From the NCBI RefSeq assembly GCF_900313035.1, contig NZ_OMPS01000016.1:1-64000 (forward strand): a stretch of DNA of 64,000 nucleotides, given 5' to 3'. How positions within the stretch are numbered: the first letter of the stretch is position 1; each line of letters starts with the position of its first letter. Of the stretch, positions 9,996-19,812 are shown piece by piece. This stretch comes from Ruegeria sp. EL01 (GTDB lineage Bacteria > Pseudomonadota > Alphaproteobacteria > Rhodobacterales > Rhodobacteraceae). The notes under the pieces were generated by a model that did not search any database, was not told where the DNA came from, and was given only the letters and a program-made list of their open reading frames with translations. A program made the position numbers and the translations under genes.

Positions 9996-10076
9996 CGTGC
10001 GCGCTGCTTGTACACGGGTGATCCGTGCATAGCTTTGGAACAGTTTTGAACCGGGCCATCGTGGGGAGCGGGCTGG

Positions 10077-11063
10077 ATGGATCTGAGGGAATATACACGG
10101 CAATACGCAGTTCAGGACAACACGCTTGCTGCGCTAAGCTATTTCGGCACATTCGCGGTGTATTTCACATCGCTGGCCCTGGCGATCATTTATGTTGATC
10201 GCTGGTACGTCATGGTTCCGGCGGGGATCGTCTTTGCCTTTTCTGCCGTCCGTTTATATGTGTTGCAGCATGATTGCGGGCACCATTCGTTGTTTGAAAC
10301 ACGCGAGCAGAATGAATGGGCCGGGCATGGCCTGTCGCCCTTCACCTTCGCGCCGTTCGAAGTGATGAAACAGAACCACAATCTGCATCACAGCGGCATT
10401 GGAAATCTGGAACATCGAGAGACCGGCGAAATTCACACGATGACCCTGCGCGAGTGGCGTGTGGCGGATTGGAAAACGCGGCTGTATTACCGGCTGTACC
10501 GCAACCCGTTCATCCTTGTGCCGCTTGGCGCACTGTTCACGTACTTCATTCGCTACCGTTGGCCCAAGAACACTGCGCGGTTTGGTATTGCTGGGGTATT
10601 GTTCCACAACGTCTCGATCGTGGTCTTCCTGGGCTTGCTTTACATGATCGCCGGGACCACCGGCATTCTTGTTTGGTTGGTCTTCTCCTTTCTGGGGGGG
10701 ATGCTGGGCGTCTTTCTTGTGTATTTGCAGCATAACTTCGAAGATACCTATTGGGATCGCCGCCCGGATCTGAACCCGCAATTGGCAGCCCTCGAGGGAT
10801 CATCGGCTTTGGATTTTGGCTGGTGGTTCGACAATGCCGTGGCGTGTATCACGCTGCACGACATTCACCACTTTAACGCGCGCATCCCATCTTATCGGCT
10901 GCGCGCCTGCCACTACAATCTGCCGCCCGAATTCACCCCTCGCCGGATCAAGTTTCCCGAGGCGGTGGCGGCATTGAACCTCAAGCTTTGGGATGAAGAG
11001 GCAAAGCGGCTTGTGCCGTTCCCAAAGAACGAGCCTAGTTCGGATCTGGCTCACAGCAGCTAG
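10077..11063 (+). CDS. Membrane fatty acid desaturase
   Basis: 328 aa integral-membrane di-iron desaturase that introduces double bonds into acyl chains of membrane lipids. The three His boxes are present: HDCGHH (residues 62-67), HNLHH (about 101-105) and HDIHH (about 262-266). Hydrophobic segments lie at about 20-60 and 140-220. The box spacing fits the acyl-lipid (omega-6/delta-12-like) group, though substrate and regioselectivity cannot be read from sequence. It is a single gene with flanking gaps on both sides. Confidence 0.85.
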   Translation: MDLREYTRQYAVQDNTLAALSYFGTFAVYFTSLALAIIYVDRWYVMVPAGIVFAFSAVRLYVLQHDCGHHSLFETREQNEWAGHGLSPFTFAPFEVMKQNHNLHHSGIGNLEHRETGEIHTMTLREWRVADWKTRLYYRLYRNPFILVPLGALFTYFIRYRWPKNTARFGIAGVLFHNVSIVVFLGLLYMIAGTTGILVWLVFSFLGGMLGVFLVYLQHNFEDTYWDRRPDLNPQLAALEGSSALDFGWWFDNAVACITLHDIHHFNARIPSYRLRACHYNLPPEFTPRRIKFPEAVAALNLKLWDEEAKRLVPFPKNEPSSDLAHSS

Positions 11064-11095
11064 GACTATTGGGCGAAGTCGTGAAACGCTTGTGA

Positions 11096-11122
11096 ATTCG
11101 TATATCCTTCGTATATACGAAT
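11096..11122 (+). promoter_or_regulatory. Direct and inverted TTCGTATAT repeats before the H1-like gene
   Basis: TTCGTATAT occurs at 11097-11105 and again at 11108-11116, one helical turn apart. The second copy is part of a perfect 12-bp palindrome (TCGTATATACGA, 11109-11120). The site ends about 29 bp before the start codon at 11151, where a promoter or operator is expected. The bound factor is unknown. Confidence 0.4.
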
Positions 11123-11150
11123 GTGCAGAGAGCAAGGGAAGGGACCAATA

Positions 11151-11777
11151 ATGACCGCAGTGACCGATGTCAAAGGTGTAGGAGAAACGCTGGGCAAGGC
11201 GTTGAATTCCAACGGACTCAAAACCGCGGAAGCGATTGCCAAGGCAAACCCCGCGGATCTGGTCAATGTTCCTCGCATTGGTGCGGCTCGTGCGCTTGTG
11301 TTGATTGCTGCGGCAAATGACGCCATCGCCTCCAAACCTGCAGCCGTGAAAAAAGCAGCTGCCAAACCGACGGCGCGTCGTGCACCGGCGCGAAAACCGG
11401 CGACCCGGAAGCCTGCTACCCGCAAGGCTGCCACCCAAAAGCCGGCAGCACGGAAAACTGTTGCTGCGGCTGCGGCCGAAAAACGGGCTGAAGACGCTGC
11501 GCGCAAAGCGGCCAAGGAAAAGGCAGAGGCCGATTTGGCCGCAGCCGAGGCCAAGAAAAAGGCCAAAGCCAAAGCCAAGGCCGAAAAAGCTGCCAAAAAA
11601 CGCAAAGAGATGGAGGCCGCGTTCACCAAAGCCAAAGACAAGGTGAAAGCCAAATCCAAAAAGGACAAGAAATCCAAGAAGGATGGCAAGAAAAAGGCCG
11701 ACAAAAAGGACAAAAAGAAAGACGCGAAGTCCAAGAAGGGCGGCAGGAAAAAGGATGGAAAAAAGGCGAAGAAGTAA
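11151..11777 (+). CDS. Helix-hairpin-helix-like protein with Lys/Ala-rich histone-H1-like tail
   Basis: 208 aa in two parts. Residues 1-60 resemble a helix-hairpin-helix/DUF4332-like fold (VKGVGETLGKAL and VPRIGAARAL, motifs known to touch DNA backbone). Residues 62-208 are a low-complexity tail of Ala, Lys, Pro and Arg, with AARKPA-type repeats and then long Lys runs, like eukaryotic H1 or bacterial H1-like proteins. Nucleoid binding is therefore likely but inferred. The ATG at 11151 follows AAGGGAAGGGA; an upstream in-frame ATG lacks a ribosome site. Confidence 0.72.
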   Translation: MTAVTDVKGVGETLGKALNSNGLKTAEAIAKANPADLVNVPRIGAARALVLIAAANDAIASKPAAVKKAAAKPTARRAPARKPATRKPATRKAATQKPAARKTVAAAAAEKRAEDAARKAAKEKAEADLAAAEAKKKAKAKAKAEKAAKKRKEMEAAFTKAKDKVKAKSKKDKKSKKDGKKKADKKDKKKDAKSKKGGRKKDGKKAKK

Positions 11778-11803
11778 TCTTCTTCGCCTCGTTACATTTG
11801 CTG

Positions 11804-11830
11804 AACCGGCGTCGTGGGCGCCGGTTTTTG
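11804..11830 (+). terminator. Rho-independent terminator, H1-like gene
   Basis: A perfect 8-bp stem AACCGGCG/CGCCGGTT with a 7-base loop is followed by TTTTTG. It sits between the convergent H1-like gene and serS. Confidence 0.8.
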
Positions 11831-11833
11831 TTG

Positions 11834-13126
11834 TCAGCTCAGAGTGCCGTCCGTTTGTAGCGTCAGCTTTCCACCCAGATAGGGGGCCAGTGGCTGGGGC
11901 AGCGTTACGGTGCCGTCTTCGTTTTGACCATTTTCCAGAACCGCGATCAGGCATCGCCCGACGGCAAGGCCCGACCCGTTCAGCGTATGTACATATTCCG
12001 GCTTACCACCGCCTTCGGGGCGGAACCGGGCGTTCATCCGACGTGCCTGAAATGCGCCCGTTGTCGAGACCGAGCTGATTTCGCGATACGCATCCTGACC
12101 GGGCAACCAAGCCTCAATGTCGAACGTACGGCGCGCACCAAAGCCCATATCGCCGGTGCACAGGACCACCGTCCGATAGGGAATGCCCAATTGCTCCAGC
12201 AAGTCTTCGGCGCAGCGCAACATACGTTTCTGCTCCGCATCCGAGTTATCTGGATGCGTGATCGAGACCATCTCGACCTTTTCGAACTGGTGCTGACGCA
12301 ACATGCCTGCCGTGTCTTTGCCCGCACTGCCGGCTTCGGACCGGAAACAGGCGGTATGCGCAGTCATGCGGATGGGCAGGGCGCTTTCATCCAGAATGTC
12401 GCCTGACACAGAGTAGGTCAGAGTGACCTCAGATGTCGGGATCAGCCACCAGCCATTTGTTGTCTGATAGCTGTCATCGCCAAACTTCGGCAGCTTGTCG
12501 GTGCCATACATGGCCTCGTTGCGCACCAGAACCGGGGTCTGCATCTCGGTCAGGCCGTTTTTGTCGATATGCGTGTCCAGCATGAACTGGGCCAGCGCCC
12601 GGTGGACACGGGCCACGCCCTTGGACAGGTTCACAAACCGGCTGCCGCTGGTTTTAGCGGCCGTTTCAAAATCCATTGCCGCCGCGACGGCAGGGATTTC
12701 ATAATGCTCTTTGGGATCGAAATCGAAGTTGCGCGGCGCGCCCCAGCGATTGACCTCGACATTGTCGTTTTCGTCTGCACCTTGTGGGACATCGTCAGCG
12801 GGCAGGTTGGCAATGCGCGCCAGCTGATCAGTCAGCAGCGCGTCCAGATCCTTGGCCTCGGTCTGCATCCGGGCGATTTCCGCCTTTTTCTCGGCGACCA
12901 ACGCGCGCAGGCGTTCGAATTCGACCTCATCGCCACGCCCTTTTGCGGCGCCAACTTCTTTGGATGCTTTGTTCTGTTCAGCCTGAGCCGTTTCAGCAGC
13001 CAAAATCTTGGCGCGACGGCTTTCATCCAGGCGCAGCAGGTCAGACGACACCGGCGCGTCCCCACGGCGCGCAAGGGCGGCGTCGAAGGCGGCAGGGTTT
13101 TCGCGAATGGCGCGGATGTCGTGCAT
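11834..13126 (-). CDS. serS: Seryl-tRNA synthetase
   Basis: 430 aa class II synthetase charging tRNA(Ser), and tRNA(Sec) where present. The N-terminal 110 residues form the long antiparallel coiled-coil arm (Ala/Glu/Lys-rich, about 28-100). The catalytic domain follows, with motif 2 around [14 protein letters not shown] (about 265-280) and motif 3 near [12 protein letters not shown] (about 390). Length is normal. Transcribed alone, converging on the H1-like gene. Confidence 0.97.
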   Translation of the reverse strand: MHDIRAIRENPAAFDAALARRGDAPVSSDLLRLDESRRAKILAAETAQAEQNKASKEVGAAKGRGDEVEFERLRALVAEKKAEIARMQTEAKDLDALLTDQLARIANLPADDVPQGADENDNVEVNRWGAPRNFDFDPKEHYEIPAVAAAMDFETAAKTSGSRFVNLSKGVARVHRALAQFMLDTHIDKNGLTEMQTPVLVRNEAMYGTDKLPKFGDDSYQTTNGWWLIPTSEVTLTYSVSGDILDESALPIRMTAHTACFRSEAGSAGKDTAGMLRQHQFEKVEMVSITHPDNSDAEQKRMLRCAEDLLEQLGIPYRTVVLCTGDMGFGARRTFDIEAWLPGQDAYREISSVSTTGAFQARRMNARFRPEGGGKPEYVHTLNGSGLAVGRCLIAVLENGQNEDGTVTLPQPLAPYLGGKLTLQTDGTLS

Positions 13127-13206
13127 GAGTCATGTCCTTAATGCGTGAATCACTAAAGGCGCTTATGCACTATCTCGCGGGCAGGGTGTAGCGCTGGCGT
13201 AGGAAA

Positions 13207-14874
13207 TTACACCTCGTGAGCACCATCATGATCGTCTTCATGTGCAAGATGCCCATCCCAAGCTTCTGTCGGGATTTTAGGTTCAGGCGGATCGGCCATG
13301 TAGGACGGCGTCATGATCTGCACATTGTTCTCGTTGAACACGGCCACAATGTTTCGATGCAGGTCAGATTTGATCCGGGGAATGATGCTGCCACGCGTCG
13401 TATACCCGTTGATTTGATAGTTGATCGCGTAATCTGTCAGAGCGGTCCACAGGACAAAAGGTTCCGGCTTGGTTTTGATGCTTTTGGTCCGATGCGCGGC
13501 CTCAATCAACATGGCCTCGATCTTGGCCGGAGGCTCCTCATAGCCAATGCCAACCGTCGTGTGCAAAAGCAGACCACTGCCGTCGATCTTTTTTGAAAAG
13601 TTGATCACATCTGAGTTCATCAGTTGAGCGTTGGGGATCGAGATCAGCTCGTTCTTGATGGACTTCAGGTGCGTCTCCATCAGTTTGATCCTCACAACAT
13701 CGCCGATATGTTCGCCAATCTGAATGCGATCCCCGATTGAGGTGGACCGCCGATAGATCACGAACAGCCCCGCCAGCATGTTAGAGACGACCGAATTCGC
13801 ACCCAGCGACAGCATTGCCCCAATAAGAATGGTCAGGCCTTGAAAGGCGGCTGAGTCCGAACCCGGTATGTAGGGTACGGCAAAGACAAGGGCGATCAAT
13901 ACCACAACGACACGCGCGATGTTGAAGGTTGGCCCAATCCAGTGCTTGTCAAAATCGCGCATCTCAAACGTGCCGGCTTCGACTGCGTCAAAAAACACGC
14001 GCATTCCCTTGATGATGTACAGTGTCACCCAAGTGATCAGGGCCAGCATAATCAGGTTAGGGACGTAGGTGATGATACCCTTGACGATGACCAGCACCGG
14101 ATCGGTCAGGTAAGTCAGCAGAACTTCGGCGACATATCTGGTTTCCGCAAAGGCCAGCAGGACAAAGGACAGATAGTAGTAGAACCCCAGAAAGAAGATA
14201 ACCAATAGCACGAAGTTCAGACCATAGCGGATCAAACCTGCGATGGCTTCGGCCTGAACATGCTCGGCGGTCGCGGTTTCCACACCTTTAAGGTAACGCC
14301 GTACGATCTCCAACGTGCGACGTCTGATCCTGCGATACAGCCACATGATCACGGTAACAAAAAGAATAAACACAATGGTCCATGCCCCGGCCTCAATCGC
14401 GCCAGACACCCGCGCCTGTTCTGTGCGGTTCGCCCGGTAAGACGCAATGGCTTTCCCAACCACATCGCCATGCAACTGACTGAGAACGCTCAGATCAACT
14501 TGTTCCAGTTCAGCGTCCGCCGCTGTGACAACCGAAACCTGAACGCCATCAACTAGGATGGCTGTGCCCAGCTCGGTCTCTTCATAGGTGATTGTGACAC
14601 TTGGCGCTTCTGACGCTTCGGCTGCGTTGATGATCTGGTTTTGAACCCGTTCCGCGCGTTCGCTGGCAGGAAGGGCACTTGTTCCGCGAAGGTGGAACAA
14701 CGCCTCACCATCTACAACCACAGGAGCCTGAAAAACACCCGATTGGGTTGCGTTGGTTTCCGCGTCGTCCGACGTGTCTTCTTGTGCGTAAACCGACCCG
14801 GCCAGTTGGATGATCAAAAAAACAGCAAGCAGGAAATGAACCAGCAAGTGGAAGCGTTTGAAAAGATGGGGCAT
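13207..14874 (-). CDS. MscS-type mechanosensitive ion channel
   Basis: 555 aa envelope protein that should gate under membrane tension and protect against hypo-osmotic shock. From the ATG at 14874, which has an AGGAGG ribosome site, it begins with a signal peptide ending GSVYA. A periplasmic region of about 150 residues precedes several TM helices (about 165-350). The MscS core follows, with the pore-lining helix near GAMLSLGANSVVSNMLAGLF and the beta domain (IQIGEHIGDV). The acidic C-terminus is His/Asp-rich. The larger size versus E. coli MscS (286 aa) reflects added N-terminal domains, as in many alphaproteobacterial homologues. Confidence 0.88.
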   Translation of the reverse strand: MPHLFKRFHLLVHFLLAVFLIIQLAGSVYAQEDTSDDAETNATQSGVFQAPVVVDGEALFHLRGTSALPASERAERVQNQIINAAEASEAPSVTITYEETELGTAILVDGVQVSVVTAADAELEQVDLSVLSQLHGDVVGKAIASYRANRTEQARVSGAIEAGAWTIVFILFVTVIMWLYRRIRRRTLEIVRRYLKGVETATAEHVQAEAIAGLIRYGLNFVLLVIFFLGFYYYLSFVLLAFAETRYVAEVLLTYLTDPVLVIVKGIITYVPNLIMLALITWVTLYIIKGMRVFFDAVEAGTFEMRDFDKHWIGPTFNIARVVVVLIALVFAVPYIPGSDSAAFQGLTILIGAMLSLGANSVVSNMLAGLFVIYRRSTSIGDRIQIGEHIGDVVRIKLMETHLKSIKNELISIPNAQLMNSDVINFSKKIDGSGLLLHTTVGIGYEEPPAKIEAMLIEAAHRTKSIKTKPEPFVLWTALTDYAINYQINGYTTRGSIIPRIKSDLHRNIVAVFNENNVQIMTPSYMADPPEPKIPTEAWDGHLAHEDDHDGAHEV

Positions 14875-15075
14875 CGGTCCTCCTGCGGGCCAACTATATC
14901 CAAGTGCGCCCCGGTTCCTAGGGCATATCTGCAACGTTCGCGATCATCTTTTGTGCTTGGTGTGATCTTCGGGTGGGTTGCAACGCCGCGTTTGCTTGCA
15001 AACGTCTAAATCAAAGCATAGGTTCGCGCCAAATTTGCGGAAACACCCCGCAACCTCTGAACAAAGGAATATCCC

Positions 15076-15363
15076 ATGGATGGTGGCACAATCGCCCAAT
15101 TTCTCCCGCTGATCCTGATTTTTGCGATCATGTATTTCCTGCTGATCCGTCCGCAGCAGAAGAAAATGAAGGAACATCAGGCCATGGTCGAAGCCGTGCG
15201 CCGGGGCGATCAGGTCGTCACCCAAGGCGGTCTGATTGGCAAAGTGTCCAAGGTCAAGGAAGGCGACAACGAGATCGAAGTCGAAATCGCCGACGGTGTT
15301 AAGGTTCGTGTGGTCAAATCGACCATTGCTCAGGTGCTGAACAAGACCGAACCAGCGAAGTAA
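15076..15363 (+). CDS. yajC: Preprotein translocase subunit YajC
   Basis: 95 aa single-pass membrane protein accessory to SecDF. The membrane helix occupies about residues 8-27 (FLPLILIFAIMYFLLIRPQQKK). The family sequence RRGDQVVTQGGLIGKV follows, then a small basic/acidic beta domain. It stands 33 bp upstream of secD in the usual yajC-secD-secF order. Confidence 0.95.
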   Translation: MDGGTIAQFLPLILIFAIMYFLLIRPQQKKMKEHQAMVEAVRRGDQVVTQGGLIGKVSKVKEGDNEIEVEIADGVKVRVVKSTIAQVLNKTEPAK

Positions 15364-15396
15364 CTTCGCGCCACAGTTCCTTGAAAAGGCAGGGTA

Positions 15397-17058
15397 ATGC
15401 TGCAAATTGATACCTGGAAGCGGGTTCTGATCTGGCTGGTCTGCGTGACTGGCTTGGTGATGGCCCTGCCGAATGCGTTTTATACGCGTGTCGAACAATC
15501 GAACGATGCCAAAGCCGCTATTGAGCTGGGCATCGACACCCCCGAGATGCAGGCCGAGGCCGCGCAGTGGCCGAACTGGATGCCGTCTTCTCTGGTCAAT
15601 CTGGGACTCGATCTGCGCGGGGGTGCGCATCTGCTGGCCGAAGTGCAGGTTGGTGACGTCTACGAATCCCGTATGGAGGCCATGTGGCCCGAGATCCGGG
15701 ATGCGTTGCGCGATGAACGTGCGACGATTGGCACTATCCGCAAACAGCCGTCAGACCCTGATGAGATTCGTGTCCGTATCAGCGAGCCCGCAGGTATGCC
15801 CCGCGCGCTTGAAGTTGTGCGCGGTTTGGCCCGACAGGTGCAGACTCTGACCGGTGTGGGCGCCACGGATATCGAGGCGCGCGCCGAGGGTGACACGATT
15901 GTTGTGCAACTCTCTGATGCCGAAAAACTGGCCTCGGATGATCGTACTGTTCGCCAATCGTTGGAAATCGTGCGCCGCAGAATTGACGAGGTTGGCACAC
16001 GTGAGCCGACAATTCAGCGCCAAGGTACGGATCGCATTCTGATTCAAGTGCCGGGTATCGGTAGCGCCGGTGAGCTGAAAGAGATCATCGGGACGACCGC
16101 TCAGCTGACATTCAATCCGGTAGTTAATCGCGGAACAGACGCGGATGCCGTGCCTGGGATCGGTGAAAGTCTTGTGCCTTCGTTGGACGAAGAGGGGCTG
16201 TTCTACATGATCGAGTCCGCCCCAGTTGTGACTGGCGAAGAATTGGTAGACGCCCAACCGGCGTTCGACCAGAACGGACGCCCGGCGGTAAGCTTCCGCT
16301 TCAACACGTCCGGTGCGCGGAAGTTCGGTGACTACACCCGTGATAATGTCGGATCACCCTTCGCCATTGTTCTGGATGACGAGGTGATTTCGGCCCCGGT
16401 CATTCAAAGCCATATTCCGGGTGGGTCTGGCATTATCACCGGAAACTTCACCGTTGAAGAAAGCACCAATCTGGCTGTCTTGTTGCGCGCTGGAGCGTTG
16501 CCTGCGGGCCTGGAGTTCCTGGAAGAACGCACCATCGGCCCCGAACTGGGTCAGGACAGCATCGATGCGGGTAAGGTGGCAACCATCGTGGCATTCGTTG
16601 CCGTGCTGGTCTTTATGGCGCTCAGCTATGGTTTGTTCGGCCTGTTCGCCAATATCGCGCTGATCATTAACGTCGGGCTGTTGTTTGGTCTCCTGTCCCT
16701 GATCGGGGCGACGCTGACGCTGCCGGGTATTGCGGGGATTGTTTTGACGGTTGGTATGGCGGTGGACGCCAACGTGCTGATTTTTGAACGTGTCCGCGAA
16801 GAGTTGAAATCCGCCAAAGGCCCGGCGCGCGCGATTGAGCTTGGTTACGAAAAGGCGTTGTCGGCCATTCTGGACGCCAACGTGACCACGTTCATCACCG
16901 CCGTCATCCTGTTCGCCATGGGCAGCGGCCCTGTGCGCGGTTTCGCCATCACTCTGGGCTTGGGCATTTTGACATCGGTCTTCACCGCGATCTTTGTGAC
17001 GCGCGTGATGATCGTCATGTGGTTCGAACGCCGCCGTCCGAAAACGATCGAGGTTTGA
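15397..17058 (+). CDS. secD: Protein translocase subunit SecD
   Basis: 553 aa membrane protein that, with SecF, uses the proton gradient to pull exported proteins across the membrane late in Sec translocation. An N-terminal TM helix (about 7-26) is followed by the large periplasmic P1 region (including LGLDLRGGAHLL, about 68-79). A five-helix TM block comes after about residue 385, with the RND-type motif VGMAVDANVLIFERVREEL. Length is typical for alphaproteobacteria. Confidence 0.97.
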   Translation: MLQIDTWKRVLIWLVCVTGLVMALPNAFYTRVEQSNDAKAAIELGIDTPEMQAEAAQWPNWMPSSLVNLGLDLRGGAHLLAEVQVGDVYESRMEAMWPEIRDALRDERATIGTIRKQPSDPDEIRVRISEPAGMPRALEVVRGLARQVQTLTGVGATDIEARAEGDTIVVQLSDAEKLASDDRTVRQSLEIVRRRIDEVGTREPTIQRQGTDRILIQVPGIGSAGELKEIIGTTAQLTFNPVVNRGTDADAVPGIGESLVPSLDEEGLFYMIESAPVVTGEELVDAQPAFDQNGRPAVSFRFNTSGARKFGDYTRDNVGSPFAIVLDDEVISAPVIQSHIPGGSGIITGNFTVEESTNLAVLLRAGALPAGLEFLEERTIGPELGQDSIDAGKVATIVAFVAVLVFMALSYGLFGLFANIALIINVGLLFGLLSLIGATLTLPGIAGIVLTVGMAVDANVLIFERVREELKSAKGPARAIELGYEKALSAILDANVTTFITAVILFAMGSGPVRGFAITLGLGILTSVFTAIFVTRVMIVMWFERRRPKTIEV

Positions 17059-17059
17059 C

Positions 17060-18028
17060 ATGAGACTGAAACTCGTACCCCAGAACACCTCGTTCGATTT
17101 CTTCAGCCGCTGGAAGCTGTGGTTGGGCATTTCCGGCCTTATGATGGTGATCGCCTTTACCTCGTTCATGCTTCAGGGGCTGAACTTTGGCATCGACTTT
17201 CGAGGTGGTACTGAAATTCGAACCAAAAGCGCTCAGACAATCGATATTGGCGTGTATCGTGATGCCATTGTTCCTCTTGAATTGGGCGATATAACGATTG
17301 TCGAGATTTTTGATCCGACGTTTGGGCCAGATGAAAACGTGGCGATGATCCGGATTCAGGCTCAAGCTGATACGGAAGCCGTAACCGCTGCTACAATAAC
17401 TGCAATAGAGCAATCTTTGGAGGCTGCCGTTCCAGGTCTTCAGATCGATTCTGTCGAATCCGTCGGTCCCAAAGTGTCGGGAGAGTTGATCCAGACCGCC
17501 GTCATTGCGGTTGTCTTGGCCATCGGCGCCGTGCTTGTCTACATCTGGTTGCGGTTCGAATGGCAGTTTGCATTGGGCGCGGTGGCTGCGTTGGTGCACG
17601 ACGTAATCCTGACCATCGGGATCTTCTCGGAACTGCAGATCCGGTTCGATCTGGCCATTATCGCGGCATTGTTGACCATCGTTGGTTACTCGCTGAATGA
17701 TACGGTGGTTGTGTTCGACCGAGTGCGAGAAAACCTGAGGAAATACAAGAAGAAGGACCTGAAAGAGGTTCTGAACATCTCGATCAACGAAACGCTCAGC
17801 CGGACCGTGATGACCTCGGTCACCACGTTGTTGGCGCTGATCTCGCTTTATGTGCTGGGCGGGGACGTTATTCGCGGGTTTGTCTTTGCGATGATCTGGG
17901 GTGTGATCGTGGGAACCTACTCCTCGGTCTTTGTGGCGTCGACCATCCTGTTGTGGCTGGGCGTCAAGCGCGACTGGTCCAAACCGTCAAACACCTCTGG
18001 CAATCAATTTGCCAACGTTGATGCCTGA
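17060..18028 (+). CDS. secF: Protein translocase subunit SecF
   Basis: 322 aa partner of SecD. TM1 at about 18-38, the periplasmic start motif LNFGIDFRGGTEI, then five TM helices from about 150. The RND-like motif reads VVGYSLNDTVVVFDRVRENLR, and the conserved block SRTVMTSVTTLLAL follows. It starts one base after the secD stop and overlaps the next gene by 8 bases, so the three genes are tightly coupled. Base composition of its first third is somewhat more AT-rich than the rest. Confidence 0.97.
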   Translation: MRLKLVPQNTSFDFFSRWKLWLGISGLMMVIAFTSFMLQGLNFGIDFRGGTEIRTKSAQTIDIGVYRDAIVPLELGDITIVEIFDPTFGPDENVAMIRIQAQADTEAVTAATITAIEQSLEAAVPGLQIDSVESVGPKVSGELIQTAVIAVVLAIGAVLVYIWLRFEWQFALGAVAALVHDVILTIGIFSELQIRFDLAIIAALLTIVGYSLNDTVVVFDRVRENLRKYKKKDLKEVLNISINETLSRTVMTSVTTLLALISLYVLGGDVIRGFVFAMIWGVIVGTYSSVFVASTILLWLGVKRDWSKPSNTSGNQFANVDA

Positions 18029-18767
18029 TATTTTTGGCCAGTCCCCGCAAGGGCTGGCCATTATACTATTTGCTGCTTTTATTGGCGGCATTGTGCGGGG
18101 CTTTTCCGGCTTTGGCACCGCGCTTATTTTCCTTCCCCTCGCAACACCACATCTTGGTCCGTTTGGTGCATTGATCGGGCTGACGATCATGGATATCTTT
18201 GGCCCGCTGCCCAATTTGCGTCGCGCATGGTTGGTTGTGGACAAGGGCGATCTGACCCGACTTGTTCTGGGCTGCGCCTTGGTTTTGCCTTTGGGTCTGT
18301 GGGTGCTGACGCAAGTTGAACCCGAAGTGTTTCGCTATGCAGTCAGTCTGGTCGCCCTGTCCATGCTTACAGTCCTGATCCTTGGGATTCGGTATCGGGG
18401 CAGGGTCAGCCGAACCATGGTTACTGCTATCGGTGGGGCCGCAGGGTTTCTGGGTGGTGTCGCCGGTCTGCCCGGTCCCGCCGTTATTCTGTTTTACATG
18501 TCCCGCCCTTTGCAAATCGAAACGATACGGGCGACGATTTTGTTGTTTCTGTTCGGTTTTGACTTCCTGATCCTTGGGTTTCTGACGGGTATGGGGCGCG
18601 TGACGCTGGCGGCTGCCGGTCTTGGGCTGTTTCTGGCGGTTCCAAATCTCGTGGGCAATTGGCTGGGCGGCTGGCTGTTCCGCCCGGACAGAGAGCGGCT
18701 GTACCGTGCCGCAGCTTACCTTGCGATTGCATTGGCGGCCTTGTCGGGCCTGCCGCTTTGGGGCTAA
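18021..18767 (+). CDS. TSUP (TauE/SafE) family membrane transporter
   Basis: 248 aa hydrophobic protein with about eight TM helices. The two half-repeats typical of the sulfite exporter TauE/SafE family are visible (GGIVRGFSGFGTALIFLPL near residue 22 and GGAAGFLGGVAGLPGPAVILFY near 138). Relatives export sulfite, sulfoacetate or other sulfur/carbon anions, but the substrate is not fixed by sequence. The ATG at 18021 overlaps the end of secF; the ribosome site lies inside secF. Cotranscription with secDF is likely. Confidence 0.85.
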   Translation: MPDIFGQSPQGLAIILFAAFIGGIVRGFSGFGTALIFLPLATPHLGPFGALIGLTIMDIFGPLPNLRRAWLVVDKGDLTRLVLGCALVLPLGLWVLTQVEPEVFRYAVSLVALSMLTVLILGIRYRGRVSRTMVTAIGGAAGFLGGVAGLPGPAVILFYMSRPLQIETIRATILLFLFGFDFLILGFLTGMGRVTLAAAGLGLFLAVPNLVGNWLGGWLFRPDRERLYRAAAYLAIALAALSGLPLWG

Positions 18768-18776
18768 AACGCATCT

Positions 18777-19130
18777 ATGCGGTTGAATGAAATCACATAC
18801 AGCAACGCAGTTCCGATTGACGGCTACGGACCGGGCTTTTTCCGCATTGGCGGCAAGGCATATGAAGGAGCTGTCATAACGGGCCCCGAAGGCACGGGCG
18901 CTTGGGGCGGGTACGCGGATCAGGACACGCTATTGGCACTGGCGGATCAGGTGGACGTAGTGTTTGTCGGCACCGGTGCCGAGCTGACGCACATTCCGCC
19001 AGAGCTGCGAAATGCGCTGGAAGCGGCTGGCATCGGCGTTGAGAACATGAATTCTCCGGCCGCATGCCGCACCTATAACGTCTTGCTGTCCGAGGGTCGT
19101 CGCGTTGCGCTGGCCCTGTTGCCGGTCTGA
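18777..19130 (+). CDS. Mth938-like (DUF498) domain protein
   Basis: 117 aa small protein of the Mth938 fold, related to mitochondrial complex I assembly factor NDUFAF3. Family marks are an early IDGYGPGFFRIGGKAYEG, the central VVFVGTGAEL and the late GVENMNSPAACRTYNVL. In alphaproteobacteria this gene often follows secDF, as here. The molecular role in bacteria is not established; the NDUFAF3 link hints at respiratory complex assembly. It lies 9 bp downstream of the transporter gene. Confidence 0.85.
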   Translation: MRLNEITYSNAVPIDGYGPGFFRIGGKAYEGAVITGPEGTGAWGGYADQDTLLALADQVDVVFVGTGAELTHIPPELRNALEAAGIGVENMNSPAACRTYNVLLSEGRRVALALLPV

Positions 19131-19197
19131 GACCGCGTCAGTACCCTGCGGCAAATCCCGCCTTTTGCCATCAACGGCAATGCGATAGGCGGGTCCT

Positions 19198-19812
19198 ATG
19201 ACATTGACCGTAACCGATCTGACCATCACCCGGGGTGGCATTCCCGTGCTTGAGGCACTGAGTTTTGTGCTGGAACCGGGCAGGGCGCTTATTCTGCGCG
19301 GACCAAATGGCATCGGAAAGACAACATTGTTGCGAACGCTGGCTGGATTGCAGCCACCGCTTGTCGGGAAGATCGAGGGTGCAGAGGATCAGATCGCATA
19401 TGCGTCGCATTCCGACGGGTTAAAGCCGACCCTGACGGTGACAGAAAACCTGATCTTTTGGGCATTAGTTTTTGGCACGGACAGTATTCAGCCTGCGATA
19501 GATGCCTTTGCATTGAATGAGTTAACAGATCGTCACGCAGGCAACCTGTCCGCCGGGCAGAAACGCCGACTTGGGTTGGCGCGCATGTTGGTCACCGGGC
19601 GGCCGATCTGGATGTTGGATGAGCCAACAGTGTCCTTGGACAAGGATGCAGTACAGATGTTTGCCGATGCTGTCCGAGCGCATCTTGCGCAGGGCGGTTC
19701 AGCACTGATTGCCACCCATATCGATCTTGGCCTGGACGGAGACATTTTGGATGTCGGTGCCAACAAGGCCAAACCCGGCCCACTGGATGACTTCGACGGA
19801 GGCTTTTTATGA
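19198..19812 (+). CDS. ccmA: Heme exporter ATP-binding protein CcmA
   Basis: 204 aa ABC ATPase of the cytochrome c maturation System I, which frees holo-CcmE from CcmC. Walker [10 protein letters not shown] (about 38-46), signature [13 protein letters not shown] (about 117-129) and Walker [12 protein letters not shown] are intact. It overlaps ccmB by 4 bases, and the order ccmA-B-C-D-G follows. Confidence 0.96.
   Translation: MTLTVTDLTITRGGIPVLEALSFVLEPGRALILRGPNGIGKTTLLRTLAGLQPPLVGKIEGAEDQIAYASHSDGLKPTLTVTENLIFWALVFGTDSIQPAIDAFALNELTDRHAGNLSAGQKRRLGLARMLVTGRPIWMLDEPTVSLDKDAVQMFADAVRAHLAQGGSALIATHIDLGLDGDILDVGANKAKPGPLDDFDGGFL

Noticed and set aside
11340..11770. Repetitive AAGGCC/AAAGCC stretch that could look like a tandem repeat array
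   Set aside because: It is coding: the repeats keep the reading frame and encode the Lys/Ala tail of the H1-like protein.
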